NCBI RefSeq assembly: GCF_040907265.1 | Contig: NZ_JBFOHP010000002.1 | Coordinates: 6,944,001 to 7,008,000, forward strand | Source: Streptomyces sclerotialus | GTDB lineage: Bacteria > Actinomycetota > Actinomycetes > Streptomycetales > Streptomycetaceae | DNA: 64,000 bases | Direction of reading: 5' to 3' | Shown here: positions 23,011 to 31,895 of the stretch, piece by piece | Numbering within the stretch: the first letter of the stretch is position 1 | Layout of the letters: every line of letters starts with the position of its first letter | Translations under genes and position numbers: made by a program | Notes under the pieces: generated by a model | Seen by the model: the letters and a program-made list of their open reading frames with translations, nothing else | What the model was told of the DNA's origin: nothing | The model's database searches: none

Positions 23011-23310
23011 TCAGGCCGGCAGCTGCTGGCGGTAACTCTCCAGGCCCGGGACGGTCTTGGTGGCGATGAACTCCGTGATGCGGTACTCGCACACGCCGGC
23101 CGTGACGAACGGGTCCTCCTTGGTGATCCGCTCCGCCGTGGCACGGTCGTCGACCGAGGCGATGATGATGCCGCCGTCGCGCGGCTCCTTGCGGCCGGAG
23201 GCGAGGAAGTGCCCGGCGGCGTAGTGCTGCTCCAGCCAGGCGATGTGCCCGTCGAGCGCGGCTTCCACGCGGTCGAGAGGGGCGGTGTAGGTCAATTCAA
23301 GTACGAACAT
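23011..23310 (-). CDS. YciI-family protein
   Basis: 99 residues from ATG at 23310. The YciI/ferredoxin-like fold is recognisable: FVLELTYTAPLDRVEAALDGHIAWLEQHYAAG at the start, quoted by its key parts LDRVEAALDGH and WLEQHY, then LASGRKEPRDGGII and the DDRATAERITKEDPFVTAGV segment. The conserved His of the DGH motif and the Asp of KEDPF are present, as in the putative YciI catalytic dyad. Family members include dehydrochlorinases, but most have no known substrate. No Shine-Dalgarno is present; TATATT ends six bases before the ATG, which suggests a leaderless transcript. A strong terminator follows the gene. Confidence 0.92.
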   Translation of the reverse strand: MFVLELTYTAPLDRVEAALDGHIAWLEQHYAAGHFLASGRKEPRDGGIIIASVDDRATAERITKEDPFVTAGVCEYRITEFIATKTVPGLESYRQQLPA

Positions 23311-23330
23311 CCTTGCAATATATGGCAGGT
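23311..23330 (-). promoter_or_regulatory. Putative leaderless promoter of the YciI gene
   Basis: On the minus strand TATATT (23322-23317) is followed by GCAAGG and the ATG at 23310. The only purine-rich bases, AAGG, touch the start codon and cannot act as a normal ribosome site. Confidence 0.45.
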
Positions 23331-23501
23331 GCCGCAGGCGCCTGTTGGCGGTGCGAGGCGTGAACGGCGGGGACGGCAGGGACGGCGGGGACGGCGGGGA
23401 CGGTGGTCCGTTCGCAGCAGCGGGTGGGGCGTCGCGTGGCGGGCGGTTCGCGGGCGGCCGAAGATGGAGCCGCACTGGTTTCCGCACGGGAAGGAACAGC
23501 C

Positions 23502-23705
23502 ATGATGCGTCGATTCACTGTCATGCTCACCGCCCTCTTCGCCGCCGGACTGCTCGCCACCGGGTCCGCCGTCGCGGCACCCGCTGACGAGCCGGAGCAG
23601 CTGACCTCGCAAGAGCAGCCGGAGCAGCTGACCCCGCGGGAGCAGGCGGGGCTGGAGTTCGCCGGTGACGTCCTCAGCGGACTCTTCGGAGGCGGGCGGG
23701 TCTGA
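23502..23705 (+). CDS. Small secreted protein of unknown function
   Basis: 67 residues starting MMRRFTVMLTALFAAGLL, a clear signal peptide with likely cleavage after AVA near residue 26. The mature part of about 40 residues is acidic, with a short internal duplication (EQLTSQEQP, EQLTPREQ) and a Gly-rich end (GLFGGGRV). I recognise no family. The ribosome site AAGGA lies six bases before the first of two consecutive ATG codons. Small exported proteins of this kind are frequent in Streptomyces and usually uncharacterised. Confidence 0.65.
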   Translation: MMRRFTVMLTALFAAGLLATGSAVAAPADEPEQLTSQEQPEQLTPREQAGLEFAGDVLSGLFGGGRV

Positions 23706-23774
23706 CGCCGCCGTCGGCGTCCCCCTTCATTCACCTGCGGCCATTCACACCGTCGTCAGCGGCGCGCTTCTTCC

Positions 23775-24281
23775 TCAGTGGCGCACTTCGTTCGCGATGT
23801 GATGAGCCCAGTCGCGGACCCGGGTCATGGTCCGGTGGTCGTCCGGGAAGTCCTCAGCGGCTGTCGAGCGGGTGAACAGGCCGCGGGGGAGACGGTCAGG
23901 GCGGCCGCCGACCGTGATGTGCCCGTGGGCGCCGGCCCGGTCCATGGCCCGGCGTGCGCCGGGAACAGGGGGTACGTCGGAGCCGTCGCCCTCCGACGCG
24001 TCCGGGGTGCCGCCGCTGAAGGCCCACACCGGGCGGGAGCGCAGTTGCGCGGAGTGCCGGCGGGCGAAGCGGCGGGCGTCGCGGTGCCAGCGGTTCCCGT
24101 GCAGTTCGCCACCGAGGACGACGGCGTCGTACGGGCCCACGCTGACGATCTCCGCCGCGGGGCGCACTTCGGTGTCGAAGCCGTCCTCACGGAGCGCGGC
24201 GGCTATCTCCTCCGCGATGGCCTGGGTGAACTCGGCCTTGCTTCCGTAGGCGATCAGGACGCGGTACTTGGCCATGGCCAT
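23775..24281 (-). CDS. Flavodoxin-domain protein
   Basis: 168 residues. The N-terminal FMN phosphate loop is visible (RVLIAYGSKAEFTQAIAEEI) together with YDAVVLGGELHGNRWH, as in the flavodoxin/HemG-like long-chain group, and SRPVWAFSGGTPDASEGDG. It should bind FMN and carry electrons or act as a menaquinone-dependent oxidase. A conserved protoporphyrinogen-oxidase role cannot be asserted. The gene sits next to a DosR-like orphan regulator on the same strand, and in mycobacteria and streptomycetes flavodoxin-like genes are typical of DosR regulons; that link is inference. Two ATG codons are possible; the first has AGGGA five bases upstream. Confidence 0.88.
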   Translation of the reverse strand: MAMAKYRVLIAYGSKAEFTQAIAEEIAAALREDGFDTEVRPAAEIVSVGPYDAVVLGGELHGNRWHRDARRFARRHSAQLRSRPVWAFSGGTPDASEGDGSDVPPVPGARRAMDRAGAHGHITVGGRPDRLPRGLFTRSTAAEDFPDDHRTMTRVRDWAHHIANEVRH

Positions 24282-24465
24282 GGGATTCCCTGATGTTCTG
24301 CGCCTGTTCTGCGCCGCTGTAGTGGTGCTCGGCGGGCGCGGTGCGGTGTGCCGGCCGAACGGGTGCCCCTTCGGGGACGACGGGTGGCCCCCTCAGAGGC
24401 GACCGGTGAACCTGAAGGGCCGACCGGGGCGTTGACCGGGCGACCGGCCCTCTCGGCTACTGGTA

Positions 24466-25242
24466 CTACGGGGTGCGGAGTTGCCGGAAGCCGGGTGGCG
24501 GCTCCTCGCGGCCCCGTGCGCGCTCGGCGATGACCGCCGCCTGGATGCGGCGGCGGACCTTGAGCTTGGTCAGGATCGTGGAGACCCGGTTCTTCACGGT
24601 CTTCTCGGCGAGGTAGAGCCGCTCGGCGATCTGGCGGTTGGTCAGGCCCTCCCCTACGAGGTCGAGGATCTGCCGCTCCCGTGGGGAGAGACGGGCCAGT
24701 TCGGGCGGGCCGGAGGGGGCGTCCGGCCCTCGGACACGGGCCAGTACGCGGGCGGTGGCCCCGGGGTCCAGCATCGACTGTCCCGTAGCCACGGTCCGTA
24801 CGGCCGTCACCAGGTCGGAGCCTCTGATCTGTTTGAGCACGTAGCCGGCGGCGCCCGCCATGATGGCGTCGAACAGGGCCTCGTCGTCATCGAAGGAGGT
24901 GAGTATCAGGCAGGCCAGTCCGGGGAGCGCGACGCGCAACTCCCGGCACACACCGATGCCTTCGTGGTCCCCGCCGTCGCCGCTGGAGCCGAGGCGTACG
25001 TCGAGCACCGCGACGTGCGGCCGCAGCGCTGGGGCGCGGGCCAGGGCCTGACGGGCGTCGGCCGCGTCACCCACCACGGTCATGTCCGGCTCGGCGGCCA
25101 GGAGATCGCGCAGACCCCGGCGGACGACTTCGTGGTCGTCCAGCAGGAAGATCCGTACGGGTGGCCTTCCGGTGAGCCCCCCGCCATCGGATGCCGCGCC
25201 CATGCCCTCGGCCGTCCCCGGCTCCGTCGTCGTCCGTTCCAT
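24466..25242 (-). CDS. NarL/LuxR-type response regulator, DosR/DevR-like
   Basis: 258 residues with an N-terminal extension of about 28 residues. The receiver domain has the DD pocket (IFLLDDHEVVRRGL), phosphorylatable Asp81 (VAVLDVRLG) and Lys in GYVLKQIRG. The C-terminal LuxR helix-turn-helix is LSPRERQILDLVGEGLTNRQ, then AERLYLAEKTVKNRVS. By eye the closest known protein is DosR/DevR, the hypoxia and nitric-oxide regulator of actinobacteria. No kinase gene is next to it, so the partner (a GAF-type DosS/T-like kinase) is elsewhere or absent. The neighbouring flavodoxin gene is a candidate target. A GGGGGGAGA ribosome site precedes the ATG. Confidence 0.92.
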   Translation of the reverse strand: MERTTTEPGTAEGMGAASDGGGLTGRPPVRIFLLDDHEVVRRGLRDLLAAEPDMTVVGDAADARQALARAPALRPHVAVLDVRLGSSGDGGDHEGIGVCRELRVALPGLACLILTSFDDDEALFDAIMAGAAGYVLKQIRGSDLVTAVRTVATGQSMLDPGATARVLARVRGPDAPSGPPELARLSPRERQILDLVGEGLTNRQIAERLYLAEKTVKNRVSTILTKLKVRRRIQAAVIAERARGREEPPPGFRQLRTP

Positions 25243-25454
25243 GGTCTCCCCCCGGCCGTCCCTCCACCCCGCCCCGTCCCCTATCAGCCTCGTGCACCGC
25301 CGCGCCCACCACCATGGCCGGACAAGCCTCTTCGGGGCCGGAGGTCCGCTCGCCCTGAGGGGCCACCGTGGTCTCCTACAGGGCCGGTTACCCGGTCCGG
25401 TGAATCGGGCGGGTTCGGCTGCGTAGGGCTGCGCCGCGTGAGCATGCTGTGCGC

Positions 25455-26600
25455 ATGGCTGAGCAAGGCGATCATGGTGATTCCGGCGACCGTACTGCCC
25501 GGCAGGACGACGTTCCGGCGTACCGGACGATCAGAGTGACAGCCCTGGAGCAGCCGGTCGCCGCGCTGGCGGACGTGGAGGCGTGGCGGGCGCGTGACAC
25601 GTACCCGGACATCCGCTTCGCCGGCGGGCCGGTCTTCGGTGTCGCGCGGGAGCGCGAGGAAGGCGGCTGGGAGCTGCACCCGTACTTCTGCGGGCTCACG
25701 CCCCAGGACGCCCGTGACAGCCTCGGGTCGCACTTCCGGATGCTGGCGCGGGAAGCCGAGCGGGCCGGTGACGGCGTGGCGCGGGAGGCGGCGGCATGGG
25801 CCGTGGAGCGGATGGACCGGGAGCCGCTGGACGAGCTGACCGTACGGGGCGACCGGTACCGCGTGGTGCGCGCGGAGCGGTTCATCCGCACGGGGCCGGA
25901 CGGGCCCGAGCCGCCGCGCCCCACGGACCTCGACCCGGGAGAGGTGGGGCGGGCGCGTGAAGTGCCGGACCCCACGGCGGGTTTCGTCGTCGACCCGGTC
26001 AACGCCACCGGCATGTCCGAGGGCATCCTCAAGCTGGAGCTGCTGGGCGGCCTCCGCCCGAAGGACTCGGTGCCTCCGGAAGTCCGTGCCGACGCTCTGC
26101 GGGCCGCGGAGACGCATCCGGGAGGCGTGCTCCTGCCGGCCACGTTCATGACCGCCGAGTACGAGGAAGGGCGCTGGCGGCCGGAGTCCAGCGGCATCTC
26201 CACCACACCGCAGGACTCCCGCGACGGGCTGGCGCTCGCCCTGCGCGTCATGATGCCGTGGCAGCTGGGGCTCGGCCCTGAGGCGCAGCGGGAGTACGCC
26301 CGCGCCGCGGACCGTCTGGACGCGGAGCGCGCCGACGAACTGGAGGTGGCGGGGCGCCGCTTCCGTACGGTGCGTGTCGAGCGTCTGGTGCGCATCGGGG
26401 CCGATGGGCCCGAGGGGCCGCGGCCGTCCGACCCCGACCCGGACCCGCCGCCCGGTGTGCACGCCGAACAGCTGCGTGCGCAGGGGCTGCTGGACGACGA
26501 CGAGGACGAGCCGCTGGAACTGGACGAGCAGACCCAGGAACTGGCCCGCCGCTTCGAGGAGGAGGCCCTCAGGCGCCGGAAACTGCTCGGGGAGGCCTGA
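25455..26600 (+). CDS. DUF5954 family protein
   Basis: 381 residues from ATG at 25455. The N terminus (VPAYRTIRVTALEQPVAALA, then VEAWRARDTYPD) matches DUF5954, a family found almost only in Streptomyces. The protein is an internal duplication: PQDARDSLGSHFRML and RVVRAERFIRTGPDGPEPPRP in the first half recur as PQDSRDGLALALRVM and RTVRVERLVRIGADGPEGPRP in the second. The C terminus is acidic and ends in a predicted helix. It has no signal peptide or membrane segment. No function is known, and the neighbours offer no clue. Confidence 0.88.
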   Translation: MAEQGDHGDSGDRTARQDDVPAYRTIRVTALEQPVAALADVEAWRARDTYPDIRFAGGPVFGVAREREEGGWELHPYFCGLTPQDARDSLGSHFRMLAREAERAGDGVAREAAAWAVERMDREPLDELTVRGDRYRVVRAERFIRTGPDGPEPPRPTDLDPGEVGRAREVPDPTAGFVVDPVNATGMSEGILKLELLGGLRPKDSVPPEVRADALRAAETHPGGVLLPATFMTAEYEEGRWRPESSGISTTPQDSRDGLALALRVMMPWQLGLGPEAQREYARAADRLDAERADELEVAGRRFRTVRVERLVRIGADGPEGPRPSDPDPDPPPGVHAEQLRAQGLLDDDEDEPLELDEQTQELARRFEEEALRRRKLLGEA

Positions 26601-26842
26601 CCCGCCGAGGCGCGGCCGGCCGCGGACACCCGGCCGTGTGCCACCGCCGAACCGGTGAAACTCCGGCCGCAGGACCGGTCCGGGCCTGCTCCGTCACGGT
26701 GGCCGGGGAGCGGCAGGGCATCGTGGGCACGGACGAGCCACCGGCGGCCGGAGCGCCCGGCCCGTTGCCTGCCCCGTCCCGGCCCGTTACCCGTCCGCCC
26801 CGGCCCGTACGTGTCCGGCCTGTCCCGCCCCGGAGTGATGCC

Positions 26843-28216
26843 ATGACCGTGTCCGTCGCCCTGTTCACCGCCGACCTGCGGCTGCACGACCAGCCGACGC
26901 TGCGCGCGGCCTTGGAACGGGCACGGGAGGTCGTGCCGCTGTTCGTACGGGACGACGCCATCGCGGCGGCCGGGTTCGGCACACCCAACCGCACCGCGTT
27001 CCTCGCCGACTGCCTCGCCGACCTGGACGCGGCGCTGCGGGACCGCGGCGGCCGGCTGGTGGTGCGCTCGGGCGAGGTGGCCGAGGCCGTGTGCGCGGTC
27101 GCCGCGGAGGCGGGCGCCGACGATGTGTACATGTCGGCCGACGTCAGCGGCTACGCGCAGCGCCGGGAGGACCGGTTGCGCACGGCGCTGGCCGCCGACG
27201 GCAGGCGGCTGCACGTGCACGACGGAGTCGTGACGGCCGTACCGCCCGGCGCGGTCGTCCCGCAGGCGAAGGACCACTTCGCGGTCTTCGGCGCGTACGC
27301 CAGGCGGTGGGAGCAGGAGCGGCTGCGCAAGCCGCTCGGCGCGCCGCGGACCGTCCGCGTGCCGGACGGCGTCGGCTCCGAGGAGATTCCTTCCCGGGCG
27401 GCGCTGCGGGACGTCTCGGCGGGCCTGACGAGCGGCGGCGAGACCGAAGGGCGTGCGCGGCTGGCCGCCTGGGGACGCGGCGGTCTGGCGGACTACGCGG
27501 ACCGGCACGACGACCTCGCGGGCGACGCGACCTCCCGGCTCTCCCCGCACCTGCACTTCGGGACGGTGTCGGCGGCGGAGGCGGTGCACCGGGCGCGCAA
27601 GAAGGGCAGCCCCGGAGCGGAGGCCTTCGTACGGCAGCTGTGCTGGCGGGATTTCCACCATCAGGTGCTGGCCGCCCGGCCCGAGGCGGCGGCGCACGAC
27701 TACCGGACCAAGCACGACCGGTGGCGCACCGAGGAGGCGGCGCGGGCGGAGGTCGAGGCCTGGCAGCAGGGGCGGACGGGCTATCCGGTCGTCGACGCCG
27801 CCATGCGCCAGCTGGCCCACGAGGGCTGGATGCACAACCGCGGGCGGCTGCTCACCGCGAGCTTCCTGGCCAAGACGCTGTACGTGGACTGGCGGGTGGG
27901 CGCCCGGCACTTCCTCCGCCTGCTGGTCGACGGGGACCTGGCCAACAACCAGCTCAACTGGCAGTGGGTGGCCGGCACCGGCACGGATTCCCGGCCCAAC
28001 CGGGTCTTCAACCCCGTCACCCAGGGCAAGCGGTACGACCCGGACGGCGCCTACGTACGCCGCTGGGTGCCCGAGCTCGCGGGGATCGAGGGGGCCGCGG
28101 TGCACGAGCCGTGGAAGCTGCCGGCCCGCGAGCGCGCGCGGTACGACTACCCCGACCCGCTGCTCGACCTCGCGGACGGCCTGGCGCGCTTCCGGCACGC
28201 GCGTGGCAAGGAGTGA
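26843..28216 (+). CDS. phr: Deoxyribodipyrimidine photolyase (CPD photolyase class I)
   Basis: 457 residues. The N-terminal antenna domain opens VALFTADLRLHDQPTLRAAL, and the C-terminal FAD domain has the diagnostic LSPHLHFGTVS, RQLCWRDFHHQVLA, GYPVVDAAMRQLAHEGWMHN, NQLNWQWVAGTGTDSRP and FNP...KRYDPDG blocks. These include the Trp and Asn residues around FAD seen in CPD photolyases. The enzyme splits cyclobutane pyrimidine dimers with blue light. The start is the ATG with GGAG seven bases upstream; an open frame continues upstream but lacks homology. It stands alone; endonuclease V, another DNA-repair gene, is 1.5 kb away beyond a carboxylesterase. Confidence 0.96.
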   Translation: MTVSVALFTADLRLHDQPTLRAALERAREVVPLFVRDDAIAAAGFGTPNRTAFLADCLADLDAALRDRGGRLVVRSGEVAEAVCAVAAEAGADDVYMSADVSGYAQRREDRLRTALAADGRRLHVHDGVVTAVPPGAVVPQAKDHFAVFGAYARRWEQERLRKPLGAPRTVRVPDGVGSEEIPSRAALRDVSAGLTSGGETEGRARLAAWGRGGLADYADRHDDLAGDATSRLSPHLHFGTVSAAEAVHRARKKGSPGAEAFVRQLCWRDFHHQVLAARPEAAAHDYRTKHDRWRTEEAARAEVEAWQQGRTGYPVVDAAMRQLAHEGWMHNRGRLLTASFLAKTLYVDWRVGARHFLRLLVDGDLANNQLNWQWVAGTGTDSRPNRVFNPVTQGKRYDPDGAYVRRWVPELAGIEGAAVHEPWKLPARERARYDYPDPLLDLADGLARFRHARGKE

Positions 28217-28291
28217 CCGCCGGCCCCGCTTCTGAAGGTGCGCATGCGCTGCCCCTGGAAGTACGCGAGCGCCGTCCTTGAAGTGCCGTCC

Positions 28292-29692
28292 TCAGAAGCG
28301 CTTGACTTCCTGAGACGGGCCGGCGAGCCACGGGCCCCAGGGGCTGGTCCCGGGGACGTCGGGGGAGCCGGTGGCGGTGAAGGCGGCGAGGGCGCCACCG
28401 AAGGCGCGGGCCAGCGCGCGGTCGTCGGCGTCCACGGGGCCGAGCATGGGCGCTTCGGGGTACGCGTCGAACGTGCCGAAGAGAAAAGGCAGCTCGGCAC
28501 AGTGCGTCGCCCCGAGGCCGTGCGGGTCGGGATCCGGGCGGCGGGTGAAGCGGTACACGTAGGCCGGGACGCCCTGGGCGGCGCGGAGCGCGGCGATCTC
28601 GCCGATGCCGTCGCCGAAGAGCCGGTCGGTGAGCGGGCCGACGCGGGACCGGTCCGCTCCGCCGAACGCCAGGAACGCCGTCATCTCGTCCTCCGTGGCG
28701 CCGATCAGCAGCTCCTTGTCGCCCAGCGCGCCGTCGGCGACGGCCTCCTGCCAGGCGCGCGGCACGCCGGGCCCGCCGAGTACCGGATACATCGGCGGCG
28801 CCACCTCGCCCGGAGGGGTGGACATGGCTGCCAGTTGCCCGTACGCGGTGACCAACTGCTCCGCCGGCAGCGTGCGCAGCGCCGTACCGAGGGCGGCCGG
28901 GTCGCCCTCGGGCTCGATACCGAGGATGCGCAGGTACGCGGCGGTGCTCTCCGCGGCGTCCGCCGGGTTCTGCGGGTGCAGCCCCCACGGCCCCGACTGG
29001 GCGATGACCCGGTGCACCAGGCCGCCGGTGTCCGGTGCGAGGGCGAGGGAGAGGGCCGCGTACGCGCCTGCCGACTGGCCGCCGACGGTGACGCGCCCGG
29101 GGTTGCCGCCGAACGCCGCCACGGTGTCCCGTACCCAGCGCAGCACGGCGGCCTGGTCCTGGTTGCCCAGGTTCGCGGCACCGATGGCGGGCAGGTGGAG
29201 GAAGCCCAGCGGGCCCAGCCGGTAGTTGGCGGTGACCACGACGATGTCGCCGAGCGCGGCGAGCCGGGCGCCGTCGTACCAGTCCCAGCCGCCCGAACCG
29301 CTCGTCCAGCCGCCGCCGTGGAACCACACGAGTACCGCCCGGGCCGGCGCTCCGGGAGCCAGTGCCGCGGCCGGTGTCCACACGTTGAGGTTCAGGCAGC
29401 CCTCCTCGTCCCAGTCCGCGGCGCGCGGCCCCATCACGGCCTCCAGCCGCGAAGCGGCCTGCGGCGCCGAAGGCCCGGAGCGCGCCGCGTCGCGGACACC
29501 GGACCACCCGGGGTGGGGGAGGGGCGCGGCGAACCGCCGCTCGCCCACGGGAGAGGCCGCGTACGGGATGCCCCGGAAGGCCGCGACCGGTACCGCGGCC
29601 TCCCCGGAGGCGGGAGTCGGCGCTTCCTGTATGCCGCGCACCGCGCCCCTGTGTGTGCCCACCACCGGCCGCGCTTCTTCGGGCATCGTCAT
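28292..29692 (-). CDS. Type B carboxylesterase/lipase
   Basis: 466 residues. Alpha/beta-hydrolase of the carboxylesterase type B group: FRGIPYAASPVGERRF, CLNLNVWTP, VWFHGGGW (oxyanion hole), the nucleophile Ser in GGQSAGAYAA, a Glu/Asp in ATEDEMTAF, and the catalytic His in ATHCAELPFLF. There is no signal peptide, so it is cytoplasmic. The substrate range cannot be predicted; actinobacterial members hydrolyse p-nitrobenzyl and other aryl esters. The start has GGAGGAG upstream. It is divergent from endonuclease V with a gap of only 68 bases, so their promoters probably overlap. Confidence 0.94.
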   Translation of the reverse strand: MTMPEEARPVVGTHRGAVRGIQEAPTPASGEAAVPVAAFRGIPYAASPVGERRFAAPLPHPGWSGVRDAARSGPSAPQAASRLEAVMGPRAADWDEEGCLNLNVWTPAAALAPGAPARAVLVWFHGGGWTSGSGGWDWYDGARLAALGDIVVVTANYRLGPLGFLHLPAIGAANLGNQDQAAVLRWVRDTVAAFGGNPGRVTVGGQSAGAYAALSLALAPDTGGLVHRVIAQSGPWGLHPQNPADAAESTAAYLRILGIEPEGDPAALGTALRTLPAEQLVTAYGQLAAMSTPPGEVAPPMYPVLGGPGVPRAWQEAVADGALGDKELLIGATEDEMTAFLAFGGADRSRVGPLTDRLFGDGIGEIAALRAAQGVPAYVYRFTRRPDPDPHGLGATHCAELPFLFGTFDAYPEAPMLGPVDADDRALARAFGGALAAFTATGSPDVPGTSPWGPWLAGPSQEVKRF

Positions 29693-29760
29693 CGCTGCTC
29701 CTCCTGTCCACGGGTCCGTCGCTCACCTCGCCACGGGGGCCCGGTAGCGTGGGCGGGACC

Positions 29761-30465
29761 ATGACGATCGACGGAACCGTCTCCCGCGACGACGAACTGC
29801 GCAACTGGCCCGCCGACGAGGCCACGGCCCGCGCGGCCCAGGACCGGCTGCGCCGCCACGTGATCCTGGACGACCCCGGGCCCGAGCCCGGGTTCGCGGG
29901 CACGGTGGCCGGGGTGGACGTGGCGTACGACGATGAGCGGGGCGTCGTCGCCGCCGCCGCGGTCGCGCTGGACGCCCGTACGCTCCGCGTCGTGGACGAG
30001 GCGACGGCGGTCGGCCCGGTGTCCTTCCCGTACGTCCCCGGGCTGCTGGCCTTCCGGGAGATCCCGACCGTGCTCGACGCGCTCGACCGGCTCGCGCGCG
30101 TCCCGGACCTGGTGGTCTGTGACGGTTACGGGCTCGCCCACCCACGGCGCTTCGGGCTCGCCTGCCACCTCGGGGTACTCACCGGGCTGCCCGTGATCGG
30201 CGTCGCGAAGAACCCGTTCACCTTCACGTACGAGGCGCCGGGCCCGGAGCGTGGCGCCACCTCGCCACTGCTGGACGGCGGCGAGGAGGTCGGCCGGGCC
30301 CTGCGGACACAGCCGGGCGTGAAGCCGGTCTTCGTGTCCGTGGGCCACCGCGTCGGCCTGGACCGCGCCTGCGCCCACACGCTGCGGCTGGCGGCGTCGT
30401 ACCGGCAGCCGGAGACCACCCGGGCCGCCGACGCGCTGTGCCGTCGGGCCCTCGCGGAGGCCTGA
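29761..30465 (+). CDS. nfi: Endonuclease V (deoxyinosine 3'-endonuclease)
   Basis: 234 residues, the usual size. Motifs: VAGVDVAYDDE with the catalytic Asp53, SFPYVPGLLAFREIP with the catalytic Glu, VVCDGYGLAHPRRFGLACHLG (the second Asp plus the base-recognition region), GVAKNPF, and GHRVGL near the end. It nicks DNA one base 3' of hypoxanthine or other deaminated bases. The start was chosen at ATG 29761. It is divergent from the carboxylesterase and convergent with a reductase gene; a nine-base hairpin with a CGAA loop follows it. Confidence 0.95.
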   Translation: MTIDGTVSRDDELRNWPADEATARAAQDRLRRHVILDDPGPEPGFAGTVAGVDVAYDDERGVVAAAAVALDARTLRVVDEATAVGPVSFPYVPGLLAFREIPTVLDALDRLARVPDLVVCDGYGLAHPRRFGLACHLGVLTGLPVIGVAKNPFTFTYEAPGPERGATSPLLDGGEEVGRALRTQPGVKPVFVSVGHRVGLDRACAHTLRLAASYRQPETTRAADALCRRALAEA

Positions 30466-30503
30466 GGCGGTGCCCGAGTACGCGCGCCTTCCAGGGCATG
30501 CGC

Positions 30504-30525
30504 CCGCGCGCCCGAAGGCGCGCGG
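30504..30525. terminator. Bidirectional hairpin between nfi and a reductase gene
   Basis: Perfect nine-base stem CCGCGCGCC/GGCGCGCGG closed by a CGAA loop, 38 bases after nfi and 18 bases past the stop of the convergent gene. It has no T run, as is common for Streptomyces. Confidence 0.75.
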
Positions 30526-30542
30526 CACCCGCCCCCTTCGGG

Positions 30543-31727
30543 TCAGTCCTGCTCCACCACCCGGAAGCGCAGCCCCGCCCGCCTCAGCCGGTCCGTGAGC
30601 GCTTCCCCCATCGCGACCGCCGTCGTCACCTGGCCCGCGGTCTCCGGGAGTGCGTCGTACGCCAGGCAGAGAGCCGACTCGGCGAGCATCTTCGCCGTCT
30701 CGTCGTACCCGGGGTCGCCGCCCGACACCTCGGTGACGACCCGGCGGCCGCCGCCCTCACCCACGAAGCGGATCTTGAACCAGCTGCCGGCGCGGCGCTC
30801 CTCGTCCGGGCCCTGCCCCGGCGCGAGCCGCCCCGACAGCCACCGGCGCGCGGGCGGGAGCTGAGCCAGCCCGAACGCGGTGCCCGCGCCCAACGCGCCG
30901 CCGACCGCCACGGGAAGCCGCTTGACGCCGGCGTAGTGGCGGTAGCGGAAGTCCGGCCCGTACCGTTCGAGGGCCGCCGCGGAGCGGGCGATCACCTGCG
31001 GGTCGAGGGTCGGCAGCGGAACGCCCCAGACGCCCTGCTCACGGGTGGGCGGGCCGGCGGTGGCGCGCACCGTGCGGCCCGCCGGGCGCGGCTCCATGCG
31101 CTCCCGCTCCCGGGCGGCGCGCACCATGCCGAGCGGCCGCGACATGACCGTGAGCGCGGAGGCCAGGGTGCCGCCGGAGAAGGTGGCGTTCGTGCGGACG
31201 ATGCCGGCCACCCGCAGCGGTACACCTTCGGGCAGCAGCCCTACCGTGTAGAGCGCACCGAGGTCGTGCGGGACGGAGTCGAAACCGCTGGCGTGCACCA
31301 GGCGCGCGCCCGAAGCGCGCGCCGTCTCGTGGTGGCGGACGTACATCCGGTCGATGAACTCCGACTCACCGGTGAGGTCCAGATAGTCCGTGCCCGCCTC
31401 GGCGCAGGCCGCCACCAGGGGCTCCCCGTACGTCAGGTACGGGCCGACGGTGGTGGCCAGCACCCGGGTGGCGGCGGCCACGGTGCGCAGCGACTCGGGG
31501 TCGGCGGCGTCGGCGTGCAGCAGCGGCAGCTCGGCGCAGGCCGGGTGATCGGCCGCCAGATCGGCACGGAGCCGCTCCAGCTTGGCCTTGTCGCGCCCGG
31601 CCAGCGCCCAGCGGCAGCCTTCAGGGGCGTGCGCGGCCAGGTAGGCGGCGGTGAGCCGGCCCGCGAAGCCCGTCGCGCCGAAGAGGACGACGTCGTACGT
31701 CCGCCCCGCGTCGCCCTGTCGTCCCAT
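30543..31727 (-). CDS. Saccharopine-dehydrogenase-like/trans-acting enoyl reductase family protein
   Basis: 394 residues from ATG at 31727 (AAGGGG upstream). The Rossmann start YDVVLFGATGFAGRLTAAYLA is typical, as are ALAGRDKAKLERLR, ATTVGPYLTYGEPLVAACAEAGTDY (key part VGPYLTYGEP) and YLDLTGES. Mycobacterial relatives act as stand-alone enoyl reductases in lipid biosynthesis, while fungal and plant relatives are called saccharopine dehydrogenase-like. No lysine-pathway gene is nearby, so a lipid or unknown redox role is more likely. It converges with nfi and is divergent from a DapA-like gene. Confidence 0.9.
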   Translation of the reverse strand: MGRQGDAGRTYDVVLFGATGFAGRLTAAYLAAHAPEGCRWALAGRDKAKLERLRADLAADHPACAELPLLHADAADPESLRTVAAATRVLATTVGPYLTYGEPLVAACAEAGTDYLDLTGESEFIDRMYVRHHETARASGARLVHASGFDSVPHDLGALYTVGLLPEGVPLRVAGIVRTNATFSGGTLASALTVMSRPLGMVRAARERERMEPRPAGRTVRATAGPPTREQGVWGVPLPTLDPQVIARSAAALERYGPDFRYRHYAGVKRLPVAVGGALGAGTAFGLAQLPPARRWLSGRLAPGQGPDEERRAGSWFKIRFVGEGGGRRVVTEVSGGDPGYDETAKMLAESALCLAYDALPETAGQVTTAVAMGEALTDRLRRAGLRFRVVEQD

Positions 31728-31895
31728 GCTGCGGCCCCTTCGGTGTGCTTGCTCGATGTGCTCGTTCGATGTGCGCGCGTGTTCACGGTCAGCGTGATCG
31801 CGTCGGTAAGCATCGCACGCTAGGGACGAGTTGTACGTGGCGTCAACACGTCCCTGCGGGCGCCGCGTCACCCGGCACGGTGGCAGGATCGCCGC

